DNA of 64,000 nt from Maribacter algarum (ex Lu et al. 2025) (nom. illeg.) (GTDB lineage Bacteria > Bacteroidota > Bacteroidia > Flavobacteriales > Flavobacteriaceae). The notes beneath the pieces were generated by a model. That model saw nothing but the letters and a program-made list of their open reading frames with translations, was not told where the DNA came from and did no database searches. The position numbers and the translations under genes are program-made. The DNA lies in NCBI GenBank assembly GCA_947495915.1, contig CANMAW010000006.1:106882-170881 (forward strand), written 5' to 3'. Below are positions 18,885-25,719 of this stretch, in pieces (the first letter of the stretch is position 1; every line of letters begins with the position of its first letter).

Positions 18885-20048
18885 ATGGATTCTAAAAAAA
18901 TAGCCAATCATAGTTTTTACGCCAAATTGCCGCTGCATAAGGTTGGTCTTGAGGCCTTATTCGCTAGTGATTCATATTTTGCTCCTTTACCCAGTGACTG
19001 GTTTGTTTTGGTCGCTGATGTAAAAGATTCAACACTTGCCATTTCAAATAATCAACACAATGAAGTAAACCTTGCTGCGACCGGTTGTATTGTGGCAGTT
19101 CTCAATTGCTTAAAGGAAGAAGAGAAAGATAAAGTACCTTATTTTTTTGGAGGAGATGGAGCTACGTTTTTAATTCCGCATTCTTACAAAAATCGATTAA
19201 TTAAGGTTTTAAAACAGCAAAAAGAACATGTAAAACTGCAATGGAATTTAGATTTAGTGGTAGGCTATATGGAGGTCATAGACGTGTATAATGAAGGTTG
19301 TAATTTACAGTTAGCTCGATTAAAATTAAATAATTTTTTACAAATACCGGTTGTAGTTGGTTCTGGTTTAAAATTCGCAGAAGAACTAATAAAAAAAACA
19401 TTTCGTACGGCCAGTAGTGAACAAAAACCTACGAAAATTCCTGATTTGCAAGGTATGGAATGTCGTTGGGATAAAATTGCTCCCCCAACAACAGATCGAT
19501 CAATACTCTGTTTGTTGGTTCATTGTTTGAATGAGCAACAACAAAGGCAAATATACTTTGAGGTATTTTCAAAGCTTACAGAGATTTTTGGAAATTTAGA
19601 TGAACGGCAACCTATTTCAACTCCAAAACTTAGATTAGATGCAACTTTTGAAAAAGTCAAAAGAGAAATGTTTGCTTCAATTGGCCGATATAGTTTGCGA
19701 TATTTAGTTAAAAAGATTTTCGGAACATACCTGGGTAAATTATATTTTAAGTACTCGAAGGAAGGTAAATTGTATTTGCGTAAGACTAAAGAAATGTCAG
19801 AAACCGTTATGATAGACGGTTTAATAAATACGATAATTGCGGGTACTGATGAACAAATAGAAGCATTGAAATCTTATCTTAATACATTAGAATTGAAACA
19901 AAAAGTTGTTTACGGATTGCACATAACGCATTCCTCTATTATGAGTTGTTATGTTGTAGATAGAAAACACAAACATGCTCATTTTATTGATGGTACCGAA
20001 GGAGGTTACACAAAAGCCGCAGAAATGCTTAAAGCCAAGTATAAATAG
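18885..20048 (+). CDS. DUF3095 protein, class III cyclase-like
   Basis: A 387-residue member of the DUF3095 family. No function is established for it. Near the N-terminus it shows FVLVADVKDST (D45) and FFGGDGATFLIP (D91). These resemble the two metal-binding aspartates of class III nucleotidyl cyclases, where the second follows the first by about 44 residues; here the gap is 46. The C-terminal half (about 205-387) includes an IHGLHITHSSIMSC-like region and the family end HFIDGTEGGYTKAAEMLK. It follows ligA by 13 bases and may be co-transcribed. Cyclase activity is an inference from motif spacing only. Confidence 0.8.
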   Translation: MDSKKIANHSFYAKLPLHKVGLEALFASDSYFAPLPSDWFVLVADVKDSTLAISNNQHNEVNLAATGCIVAVLNCLKEEEKDKVPYFFGGDGATFLIPHSYKNRLIKVLKQQKEHVKLQWNLDLVVGYMEVIDVYNEGCNLQLARLKLNNFLQIPVVVGSGLKFAEELIKKTFRTASSEQKPTKIPDLQGMECRWDKIAPPTTDRSILCLLVHCLNEQQQRQIYFEVFSKLTEIFGNLDERQPISTPKLRLDATFEKVKREMFASIGRYSLRYLVKKIFGTYLGKLYFKYSKEGKLYLRKTKEMSETVMIDGLINTIIAGTDEQIEALKSYLNTLELKQKVVYGLHITHSSIMSCYVVDRKHKHAHFIDGTEGGYTKAAEMLKAKYK

Positions 20049-20059
20049 TTTTATCAATT

Positions 20060-21973
20060 TTATTTTACATTAATCTTCTGAAATTTGGCCTTGCCTCTTG
20101 AACCGTCGTGAGCCATTGGCTCAATGATCAATGAAATAGTACCGTTATTGTTAATGGGTACCTGAGAAATATAATAATCTTCAGAAAAAGTCTTACCCAA
20201 CCAAATTTTAGATTTATTCTGTGACATTAAATATATGGTGTGTGCTGGGGCCTTAACGTCAGGTTCAAAATGAACATACAATTCAGCATTTGTTTCATTC
20301 CTGAAGGATTCAACTGTAAAGTTGGGTTCTGGTAGTTCTTTTTCTCGGGAGTTATACAATAGTAATTCTCCAAGAAATGCTGTGCCGTTTCCTATACATT
20401 TAACGCCCAATTCTACTATTTTGAAACCTTTATTTTTAGTTATTGAAATTTTGTCTTTATTCCATTTCTTAGATTTTGACAAAGGTTTGGTGATAATTTT
20501 TCCAGTAGAAAGCTTGTAATAAAATTCTAATTTTAAAGATGATTCATTTTTAGTAACAACTTCGATAAAAATTTTTCTTTCTAAACTTATGGCTGTTTTG
20601 TATAAAGGAACTAGAGTGTCAACAGCGCTTTGTATTTGAAACGAACTACCGCCTTCATAACTTTCAGAAAAATTAAAAGAAGTTTTAACTTTAGTAGAAT
20701 CTAATTGATTTTGATAGGTAGGTAATATATCTTGAATGCTTAAATTGTGCCATTGTTGTTCTGAAACTCTTTTTCCTTTCTCGTTGTAAAACCTACCTAA
20801 GCCGTAGTTGAAATTTGATTTGAATGGAAGTGAATTTATAACAGTACGTGGACTAAAATAATTGGCAAATCCTTGCCAAGTTTTTTCACCAAATCGTGTA
20901 TTATAGGTAGCTCCTCCAATCCAAAATTGCTGCTCATTTTTGTAAACATCTTCAGGTTGTTTAGTCTCTGAAATGTCAAACGTTGAATTCGGCCAATACA
21001 AACCTACAGAAGTATTTTTTGGTTTACTTTTTTCAAATAAGGTTTCCCATGGCACTGGTGTTTTAAAACTTTTGCTTTGAACATCAATTCCTGCATATAA
21101 GTCCCATGGGCTTCTGCCTAGCTTTCGTGCTAGTTTGTTTGAGTCTTCTAAATTGGTTGCTGAATATCTGAAATTAATAAAAAACAAATCAGACATACGT
21201 TGTTCATCCTGTTGAAAAAACATTTGATTATGATGGTTCAATTCATCTTGCCAAATCACTCGACCATCAGCTATCATCGCATCATACCACACCAATTTTA
21301 AACTAGAGTTTCTTTTAAAATATGTGATAAATTTCAACATGAGATCTGCTGCATCTTTTTCTAAATTATGGGTCTCTTGGTTTATAAACCATCCATCGAA
21401 ATTATACGTATTTGCTATTTCAATTAACTTATCAGCAACCAGAAAATCTCCCTCTTCATTCTGTTTTAAAAACTGATATACCCATTCTTCTTTGCCCCCA
21501 TAAACATTTGGAGGAAAAAAAATAGTGCCAAATGATGGTACTCCATTTTTATGGGCTGCATCTGTCCATGTGGCATTTGGTGGTACAATAATACCTTCAT
21601 TAGCTGCTCCTCCCCATTGAACAAAATAGTCGATATATTGCCAATATGGAAAAGCATATTGTTTAATTGTTTTAAAACCTTGTGATGGATAGTTGGAAGT
21701 GGGGTGGGGGGCGATTAATGACACAATTTTCGGAATACTATCTAAATTTCTCTTTTTATCATTTAGAGAACGTGATGCCAGTGGTATATAACTAATATTG
21801 AATTGGGCATGTTTATCTTTTTCTGAAGACCAATTGATAACTTCATCAACATGCCAATATGATGAAAAAGGTTGATTGTTTTTATAAGTTATGCTTTGTG
21901 CTGAGATACCCGAAGTAAATATGATTAAAATTAAACATATAAGATTCTTGTGCGTAAGGTCATTATTTGTCAT
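20060..21973 (-). CDS. GH85 endo-beta-N-acetylglucosaminidase, exported
   Basis: Cleaves between the two GlcNAc residues of the N-glycan core (ENGase). With the ATG at 21973 the protein has 637 residues; a TTG 36 bases earlier is a weaker start. A signal peptide follows (to about residue 26, SGISAQS). The GH85 catalytic domain carries FDGWFINQET, in which N198 and E200 correspond to the family asparagine/glutamate pair (N-x-E) of substrate-assisted catalysis. Other blocks are FVQWGGAANEGIIVPPNATWTDAAH and LVWYDAMIADGRVIWQDELN in short pieces. The C-terminal third looks like beta-sandwich carbohydrate-binding modules. It is monocistronic, with no SusCD or sialidase neighbours. Confidence 0.9.
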   Translation of the reverse strand: MTNNDLTHKNLICLILIIFTSGISAQSITYKNNQPFSSYWHVDEVINWSSEKDKHAQFNISYIPLASRSLNDKKRNLDSIPKIVSLIAPHPTSNYPSQGFKTIKQYAFPYWQYIDYFVQWGGAANEGIIVPPNATWTDAAHKNGVPSFGTIFFPPNVYGGKEEWVYQFLKQNEEGDFLVADKLIEIANTYNFDGWFINQETHNLEKDAADLMLKFITYFKRNSSLKLVWYDAMIADGRVIWQDELNHHNQMFFQQDEQRMSDLFFINFRYSATNLEDSNKLARKLGRSPWDLYAGIDVQSKSFKTPVPWETLFEKSKPKNTSVGLYWPNSTFDISETKQPEDVYKNEQQFWIGGATYNTRFGEKTWQGFANYFSPRTVINSLPFKSNFNYGLGRFYNEKGKRVSEQQWHNLSIQDILPTYQNQLDSTKVKTSFNFSESYEGGSSFQIQSAVDTLVPLYKTAISLERKIFIEVVTKNESSLKLEFYYKLSTGKIITKPLSKSKKWNKDKISITKNKGFKIVELGVKCIGNGTAFLGELLLYNSREKELPEPNFTVESFRNETNAELYVHFEPDVKAPAHTIYLMSQNKSKIWLGKTFSEDYYISQVPINNNGTISLIIEPMAHDGSRGKAKFQKINVK

Positions 21974-22077
21974 AAAAATAAAGATATGCACACTTTTTAG
22001 ATTTTTCAAAAAGAAAAGATGCCTTTATGAGGTTGCAAATTTCGACTGAAATGAGAATAGTGGCAATTAGAAAAAAT

Positions 22078-22107
22078 AAAACCCTTTCAAGTGAATGAAA
22101 GGGTTTT
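22078..22107 (-). terminator. Terminator after tRNA(CAT)
   Basis: AAAACCCTTTCA (22078-22089) and TGAAAGGGTTTT (22096-22107) form a perfect 12-bp stem with a six-base loop just past the tRNA 3' end. On the minus strand the stem ends in TTTT followed by ATTTTTTC. Confidence 0.85.
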
Positions 22108-22111
22108 GTTG

Positions 22112-22185
22112 TAGCGAGAGTGGGACTTGAACCCACGGCCTCCGGGTTATGAATCCGACGCTCTAACCAGCTGAGCTACCTCGCC
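22112..22185 (-). tRNA. tRNA-Met (anticodon CAT)
   Basis: A 74-base cloverleaf on the minus strand. The acceptor stem GGCGAGG pairs with TCTCGCT (two G-T pairs), discriminator A. The D-arm is GCTC..GAGC, the anticodon loop TTCATAA places CAT at 22151-22149, and the T-arm GTGGG-TTCAAGT-CCCAC is perfect. The 31-39 pair is a mismatch (A-C). No CCA is encoded. Elongator Met is most likely, because initiator features (three G-C pairs in the anticodon stem, mispaired first base pair) are absent; a lysidine-modified tRNA-Ile cannot be fully excluded. Confidence 0.93.
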
Positions 22186-22320
22186 ATATTGTTTTAAGCG
22201 GCTGCAAATATAAAATTAAATAATTGCTTGGTCAACTTTTCAATCGAATAAAAATATTCGATAGTATAATTTTTTTATCTTCTATAAATATATATATTGC
22301 CATTATATACATTAACTAGA

Positions 22321-22707
22321 ATGAGTGATAAAATAAAATTTCAAATTGAATTTGTGATACAATCTTCTCCGCATATGTTGTATCAATACTTAGCAACGCC
22401 TTCTGGGCTTTCAGAATGGTTTGCTGATAATGTTAATTCGCGCGGTGAGAAGTTTACCTTTATATGGGATGGTGCAGAGGAAGAGGCTAAACTTTTAAAA
22501 CGTAAAAGTGATGAATTTGTAAAATTTGCTTGGGAAGATGATGAAGATGATGGATCATTTTTCGAAATGAAGATAATTGTAGATGAAATAACTTCTGATG
22601 TTTCTTTATTCATTACAGATTTCGCTGAAGAAGATGAAATTGATGAAGCAAAAATGCTTTGGACTAATCAGGTATCAAGCTTGAAACAAGTTCTAGGTTC
22701 GACATGA
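22321..22707 (+). CDS. START-like (SRPBCC/AHSA1) domain protein
   Basis: A 128-residue protein of the START/Bet v1-like superfamily. The preferred ATG at 22321 gives MSDKIKFQIEFVIQSSPHMLYQYLATPSGLSEWFAD in short blocks, the typical family opening; an in-frame TTG at 22297 would only add eight residues. FTFIWDGAEEEAKLL and FKWEDDEDD-like acidic residues follow. The fold usually holds a hydrophobic ligand in a pocket; the ligand here is unknown. It ends with a strong terminator (22738-22757) before the aminotransferase gene. Highly conserved small proteins of this type are typical of flavobacteria. Confidence 0.85.
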   Translation: MSDKIKFQIEFVIQSSPHMLYQYLATPSGLSEWFADNVNSRGEKFTFIWDGAEEEAKLLKRKSDEFVKFAWEDDEDDGSFFEMKIIVDEITSDVSLFITDFAEEDEIDEAKMLWTNQVSSLKQVLGST

Positions 22708-22737
22708 TGATCAAAAGTACTTTTAATACTATCTTTG

Positions 22738-22763
22738 AGCCTTGATTTTTCAAGGCTTTTTTT
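22738..22763 (+). terminator. Rho-independent terminator abutting the next start codon
   Basis: AGCCTTGA (22738-22745) and TCAAGGCT (22750-22757) form a perfect 8-bp stem with a TTTT loop, followed by a T run to 22763. The T run touches the ATG at 22764 of the aminotransferase gene. Confidence 0.85.
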
Positions 22764-23618
22764 ATGGAATACATGGTGAATTTTAATGGTGAATTACTGA
22801 AAGACGACTCTCTTTTTCTAAATCATGAAAATAGAGGCCTACGTTATGGTGATTCTCTTTTTGAAACCTTTAGAGTAATTAATAACACGATTATATTTTG
22901 GGAAGATCATTATTTAAGATTGATGTCTTCTATGCGGATACTACGTATGGAAATTCCTATGAATTTCACTATGGAATTTTTAGAACAAGAAATTTTAAAA
23001 ACCATAGCGGCGAATCAACTTGCCGATTCTGCAATACGTATAAGACTCACAGTTTTTCGAAATAATGGTGGATTGTACAAACCTGAAACGAATAATATTT
23101 CATTTTGTATTGAATCAAAAGTGATGAAATCTTTGTTTTACACTTTTAATGAAACACCCAATGAGGTAGAGCTGTTTAAAGATTTTTATGTCAATGCAGA
23201 CCTGATGTCTACTTTAAAAACCAATAACAAAATTATTAATGTAGTAGGTAGTATTTTTGCACAAGAGAATGATTATGATAATTGTATACTTCTAAATGCT
23301 AATAAACAGGTTGTTGAAGTTCTTAACGGCAATTTATTTATGGTTAATGGATCAAAGATAAAAACTCCACCCCTAGAATCTGGCTGTATTAATGGGATAG
23401 CAAGAAAAAAAATAATTACAACATTAAAAAAAATAGAAACTTACGAAATCGAAGAAACTGCAATTTCACCTTTTGATCTTCAAAAAGCCGATGAATTATT
23501 TATTACCAATAGTATTATAGGTATTCAGTCAATTACAAAGTATCGTAAAAAGGAATTTAAAACTGAGGTAGCTAAAGACCTTATAGGAAAGCTTAATGCT
23601 GTTGCGAGATTAGGTTGA
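22764..23618 (+). CDS. Class IV aminotransferase (PLP-dependent)
   Basis: A 284-residue PLP enzyme of fold type IV, the group of branched-chain aminotransferase, D-amino-acid aminotransferase and aminodeoxychorismate lyase. Family blocks are visible: NHENRGLRYGDSLFETFRV near residues 21-39, the PLP lysine in STLKTNNKIINVVGS near 152-166, and the C-terminal ADELFITNSIIGIQSI. The exact reaction is unclear; PabC-like lyase or D-aminotransferase are both possible. The start ATG lies right at the end of the preceding terminator's T run; a second ATG at 22773 is an alternative. Confidence 0.88.
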   Translation: MEYMVNFNGELLKDDSLFLNHENRGLRYGDSLFETFRVINNTIIFWEDHYLRLMSSMRILRMEIPMNFTMEFLEQEILKTIAANQLADSAIRIRLTVFRNNGGLYKPETNNISFCIESKVMKSLFYTFNETPNEVELFKDFYVNADLMSTLKTNNKIINVVGSIFAQENDYDNCILLNANKQVVEVLNGNLFMVNGSKIKTPPLESGCINGIARKKIITTLKKIETYEIEETAISPFDLQKADELFITNSIIGIQSITKYRKKEFKTEVAKDLIGKLNAVARLG

Positions 23619-23638
23619 GTTGAAACAAAAAATTAACC

Positions 23639-24199
23639 TTAATTCAGACTTGGGTTCTCAGGGGCATTTGACCATAATAAATAATCGCCTCCTAGTTCCA
23701 TCATTTTTTCTTTCCAAAATTCTTCTGGTGATTTCTGTATGATTTCACTTTCGTACTTATTTTTTACTATAATCCATGATTTGGCCAATAGTTCTTCATC
23801 CAATTGTAATGAAGCCCACCCTGAATATCCAAGAAAGAACCGAATATCATCTTCTGAAATACTTTGCTTATTAATTAAATCAATGATTTTATCGAAGTCA
23901 CCTCCCCAATAGATACCATTAGAAATTTCAATACTATTATCAATTAAATGAGGTACTTTATGTATAAAGTAAAGATTGTCTTGTTCAACTGGCCCACCAT
24001 TAAATACTTGAAGCGGAATTTCAATTTCCGATACTAAATCACTTATAGTATATTCTAAGGGCTTGTTAAGTATGAAGCCAATAGAACCTTCTTCATTGTG
24101 TTCTGCTAAGAGTACGACAGAACGATTAAATGACACATCACCTGTAAGCGTAGGTTCAGCAATTAGAAGTTCACCCTTTTTTGGTTTCAAACCAACCAT
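23639..24199 (-). CDS. YqgE/AlgH family protein
   Basis: A 186-residue member of the UPF0301 (YqgE/AlgH) family, of unresolved function. Conserved blocks: KGELLIAEPTLTGDVSFNRSVVLLAEHNEEGSIGFILNKP in short pieces near residues 7-46, FNGGPVEQDNLYFIH near 66-80 and FLGYSGWASLQLDEELLAKSW near 123-143. It is convergent with the aminotransferase gene. The HU gene lies upstream on the same strand, separated by a terminator. Confidence 0.92.
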   Translation of the reverse strand: MVGLKPKKGELLIAEPTLTGDVSFNRSVVLLAEHNEEGSIGFILNKPLEYTISDLVSEIEIPLQVFNGGPVEQDNLYFIHKVPHLIDNSIEISNGIYWGGDFDKIIDLINKQSISEDDIRFFLGYSGWASLQLDEELLAKSWIIVKNKYESEIIQKSPEEFWKEKMMELGGDYLLWSNAPENPSLN

Positions 24200-24264
24200 A
24201 TTTTTTATCTTAGGTACTCTAATTTAATATAAATACCTTAAACACCAAAAACGTTAAAAACAAA

Positions 24265-24294
24265 AAAAGCATTTATCAAAGGATAAATGCTTTT
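24265..24294 (-). terminator. Rho-independent terminator of the HU gene
   Basis: AAAAGCATTTATC (24265-24277) and GATAAATGCTTTT (24282-24294) form a perfect 13-bp stem with a four-base loop; the minus strand continues into a T run. It lies 22 bases past the HU stop. Confidence 0.85.
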
Positions 24295-24315
24295 CAAGTA
24301 TTGTGTTCGTATGAA

Positions 24316-24588
24316 CTAGTTTACCGCTTTGCCTAAATCAGCACCAGCTTTAAACTTAACAACATTTTTAGCTGCAATTTGGATAGTTTTTCCAGTTGAT
24401 GGGTTTCTACCTTCTCTTGCATTTCTTCTTGAAACTGACCAAGATCCGAATCCAACTAAAGATACACGTCCACCTTTTTTCAAAGATCCTTCTACATTTC
24501 CTAAGAAAGATTCTAAAGACTTTTTAGCTGCGGCTTTTGTGATGCCAGCATCAGCTGCCATTGCATCGATTAATTCTGTTTTGTTCAT
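24316..24588 (-). CDS. HU family DNA-binding protein
   Basis: A 90-residue histone-like protein that bends and compacts DNA as a dimer. The family signature is complete: MNKTELIDAMAADAGITKAAAKKSL at the N-terminus in short blocks, VSLVGFGSWSVSRRNAREGRNPSTGKTIQI with the NPSTG arm and the KNVVKFKAGADL end. The length is standard. The gene is monocistronic with one of the best promoters in the window and a strong terminator, which suggests high expression. Which of HU alpha, beta or IHF it resembles cannot be decided. Confidence 0.96.
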   Translation of the reverse strand: MNKTELIDAMAADAGITKAAAKKSLESFLGNVEGSLKKGGRVSLVGFGSWSVSRRNAREGRNPSTGKTIQIAAKNVVKFKAGADLGKAVN

Positions 24589-24628
24589 AATGAATAAATT
24601 AATTGTTATAATAATTTTTAACCTATCA

Positions 24629-24658
24629 CAAATTTATACGGATTTGCGTTGAACGCAA
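24629..24658 (-). promoter_or_regulatory. Bacteroidota promoter of the HU gene
   Basis: On the minus strand TTG (24658-24656), 19 bp, TAAATTTG (24636-24629) match the consensus. The inverted repeat TTGCGTT-GAACGCAA (24643-24657) lies over the -33 element and could be an operator. Confidence 0.65.
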
Positions 24659-24682
24659 GTAAATAGGGGGGAAATCAGTGTT

Positions 24683-24713
24683 TTTGTTGATAACTCAATG
24701 AGTTTGTTGATAA
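24683..24713. repeat. Two 11-bp direct repeats, 20 bp apart, upstream of the HU gene
   Basis: TTTGTTGATAA occurs at 24683-24693 and at 24703-24713, exactly 20 bp apart (two helical turns). On the minus strand each contains TTATCAACA, one base away from the DnaA box TTATCCACA. They lie upstream of the HU -33 element. Confidence 0.55.
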
Positions 24714-24759
24714 AGTAGGATGTTTTTTACGATTCTGTCAGGTCAATGGCTATCGGACT

Positions 24760-25719
24760 TTACGAGACATAAGCAGTTTTTGACATCTTTAGGCCGTTGA
24801 GTACATCTTTGGTTTTCATCTTTCTTTTACCCGGAAGTTGAATTTCTAGCAAATTAATAAAGCCTCCAGTGACTGCTATCTTTAATTCATTTTTTGACTT
24901 TATTACAGTGCCTGGTTGTAGCTGATGCGTTGCATCTAATTCTTTCTTGGCATTATAAATTTTTAAAAAAATTTCATTTTCATCATCATTCAAGGTTGTC
25001 CAAGAAGCGGGGTAAGGGCTAAGACCTCGTATATGATTATAGATTTGATCGATAGGAGCTTCCCAATTGATTTCACAGGTTTCTTTGTGAATTTTATAAG
25101 CTGATTTTAAACTAGCAGCCATATCCTGCTTAGTGGTTTTTACTTCATTTGATTCAATCAAACCAACTGTTTGGAGTACCAAGGCTCTACCTAAGTTCAT
25201 GAGTTTATCATGCAGAGCTCCAGCGTTTTCATCAGCTTGAATGGTTGTTTTGGCTTGTAAGATGATTTCTCCTGTATCAATTTTATCGTCAATGAAAAAC
25301 GTGGTTACTCCCGTTTCTGTTTCTCCATTCATAATTGCCCAATTAATTGGTGCTGCGCCGCGATATTGCGGCAGTAAAGATGCGTGTAAGTTGAAAGTCC
25401 CAAATTTTGGCATACTCCATACAACCTTTGGAAGCATTCTAAAGGCCACTACAATTTGTAAGTTCGCCTTCAATGATTTTAGCTCATTTATAAAATCTTC
25501 ACTTTTCAAATTTGTTGGTTGTAAAACGTTTAAATTCTGCGAAATTGCGTATTGTTTTACGGCAGACTGCTGCAATTTTCTTCCCCTACCAGCAGGTCTA
25601 TCGGGGGCGGTAATAACTCCTACAATATTGTAATCGTGTGATACAAGAGTAGCTAAAGTGGCTACTGCAAAATCAGGAGTACCCATAAAGACTATTCTTA
25701 GCTTTTCTTTCTTATTCAA
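24760..25719 (-). CDS. fmt: Methionyl-tRNA formyltransferase
   Basis: Formylates initiator Met-tRNA with 10-formyl-tetrahydrofolate. The 319-residue protein begins KLRIVFMGTPDFAVATLATL, carries the folate and active-site block FNLHASLLPQYRGAAPINWAI (N, H and the loop) near residues 108-128 and TTFFIDDKIDTGEI with the catalytic aspartate near 144. A C-terminal OB-like domain follows (about 205-319). Length is standard. It overlaps the upstream recQ by eight bases on the same strand; an unusual partner, but the overlap implies co-transcription. Confidence 0.96.
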   Translation of the reverse strand: MNKKEKLRIVFMGTPDFAVATLATLVSHDYNIVGVITAPDRPAGRGRKLQQSAVKQYAISQNLNVLQPTNLKSEDFINELKSLKANLQIVVAFRMLPKVVWSMPKFGTFNLHASLLPQYRGAAPINWAIMNGETETGVTTFFIDDKIDTGEIILQAKTTIQADENAGALHDKLMNLGRALVLQTVGLIESNEVKTTKQDMAASLKSAYKIHKETCEINWEAPIDQIYNHIRGLSPYPASWTTLNDDENEIFLKIYNAKKELDATHQLQPGTVIKSKNELKIAVTGGFINLLEIQLPGKRKMKTKDVLNGLKMSKTAYVS

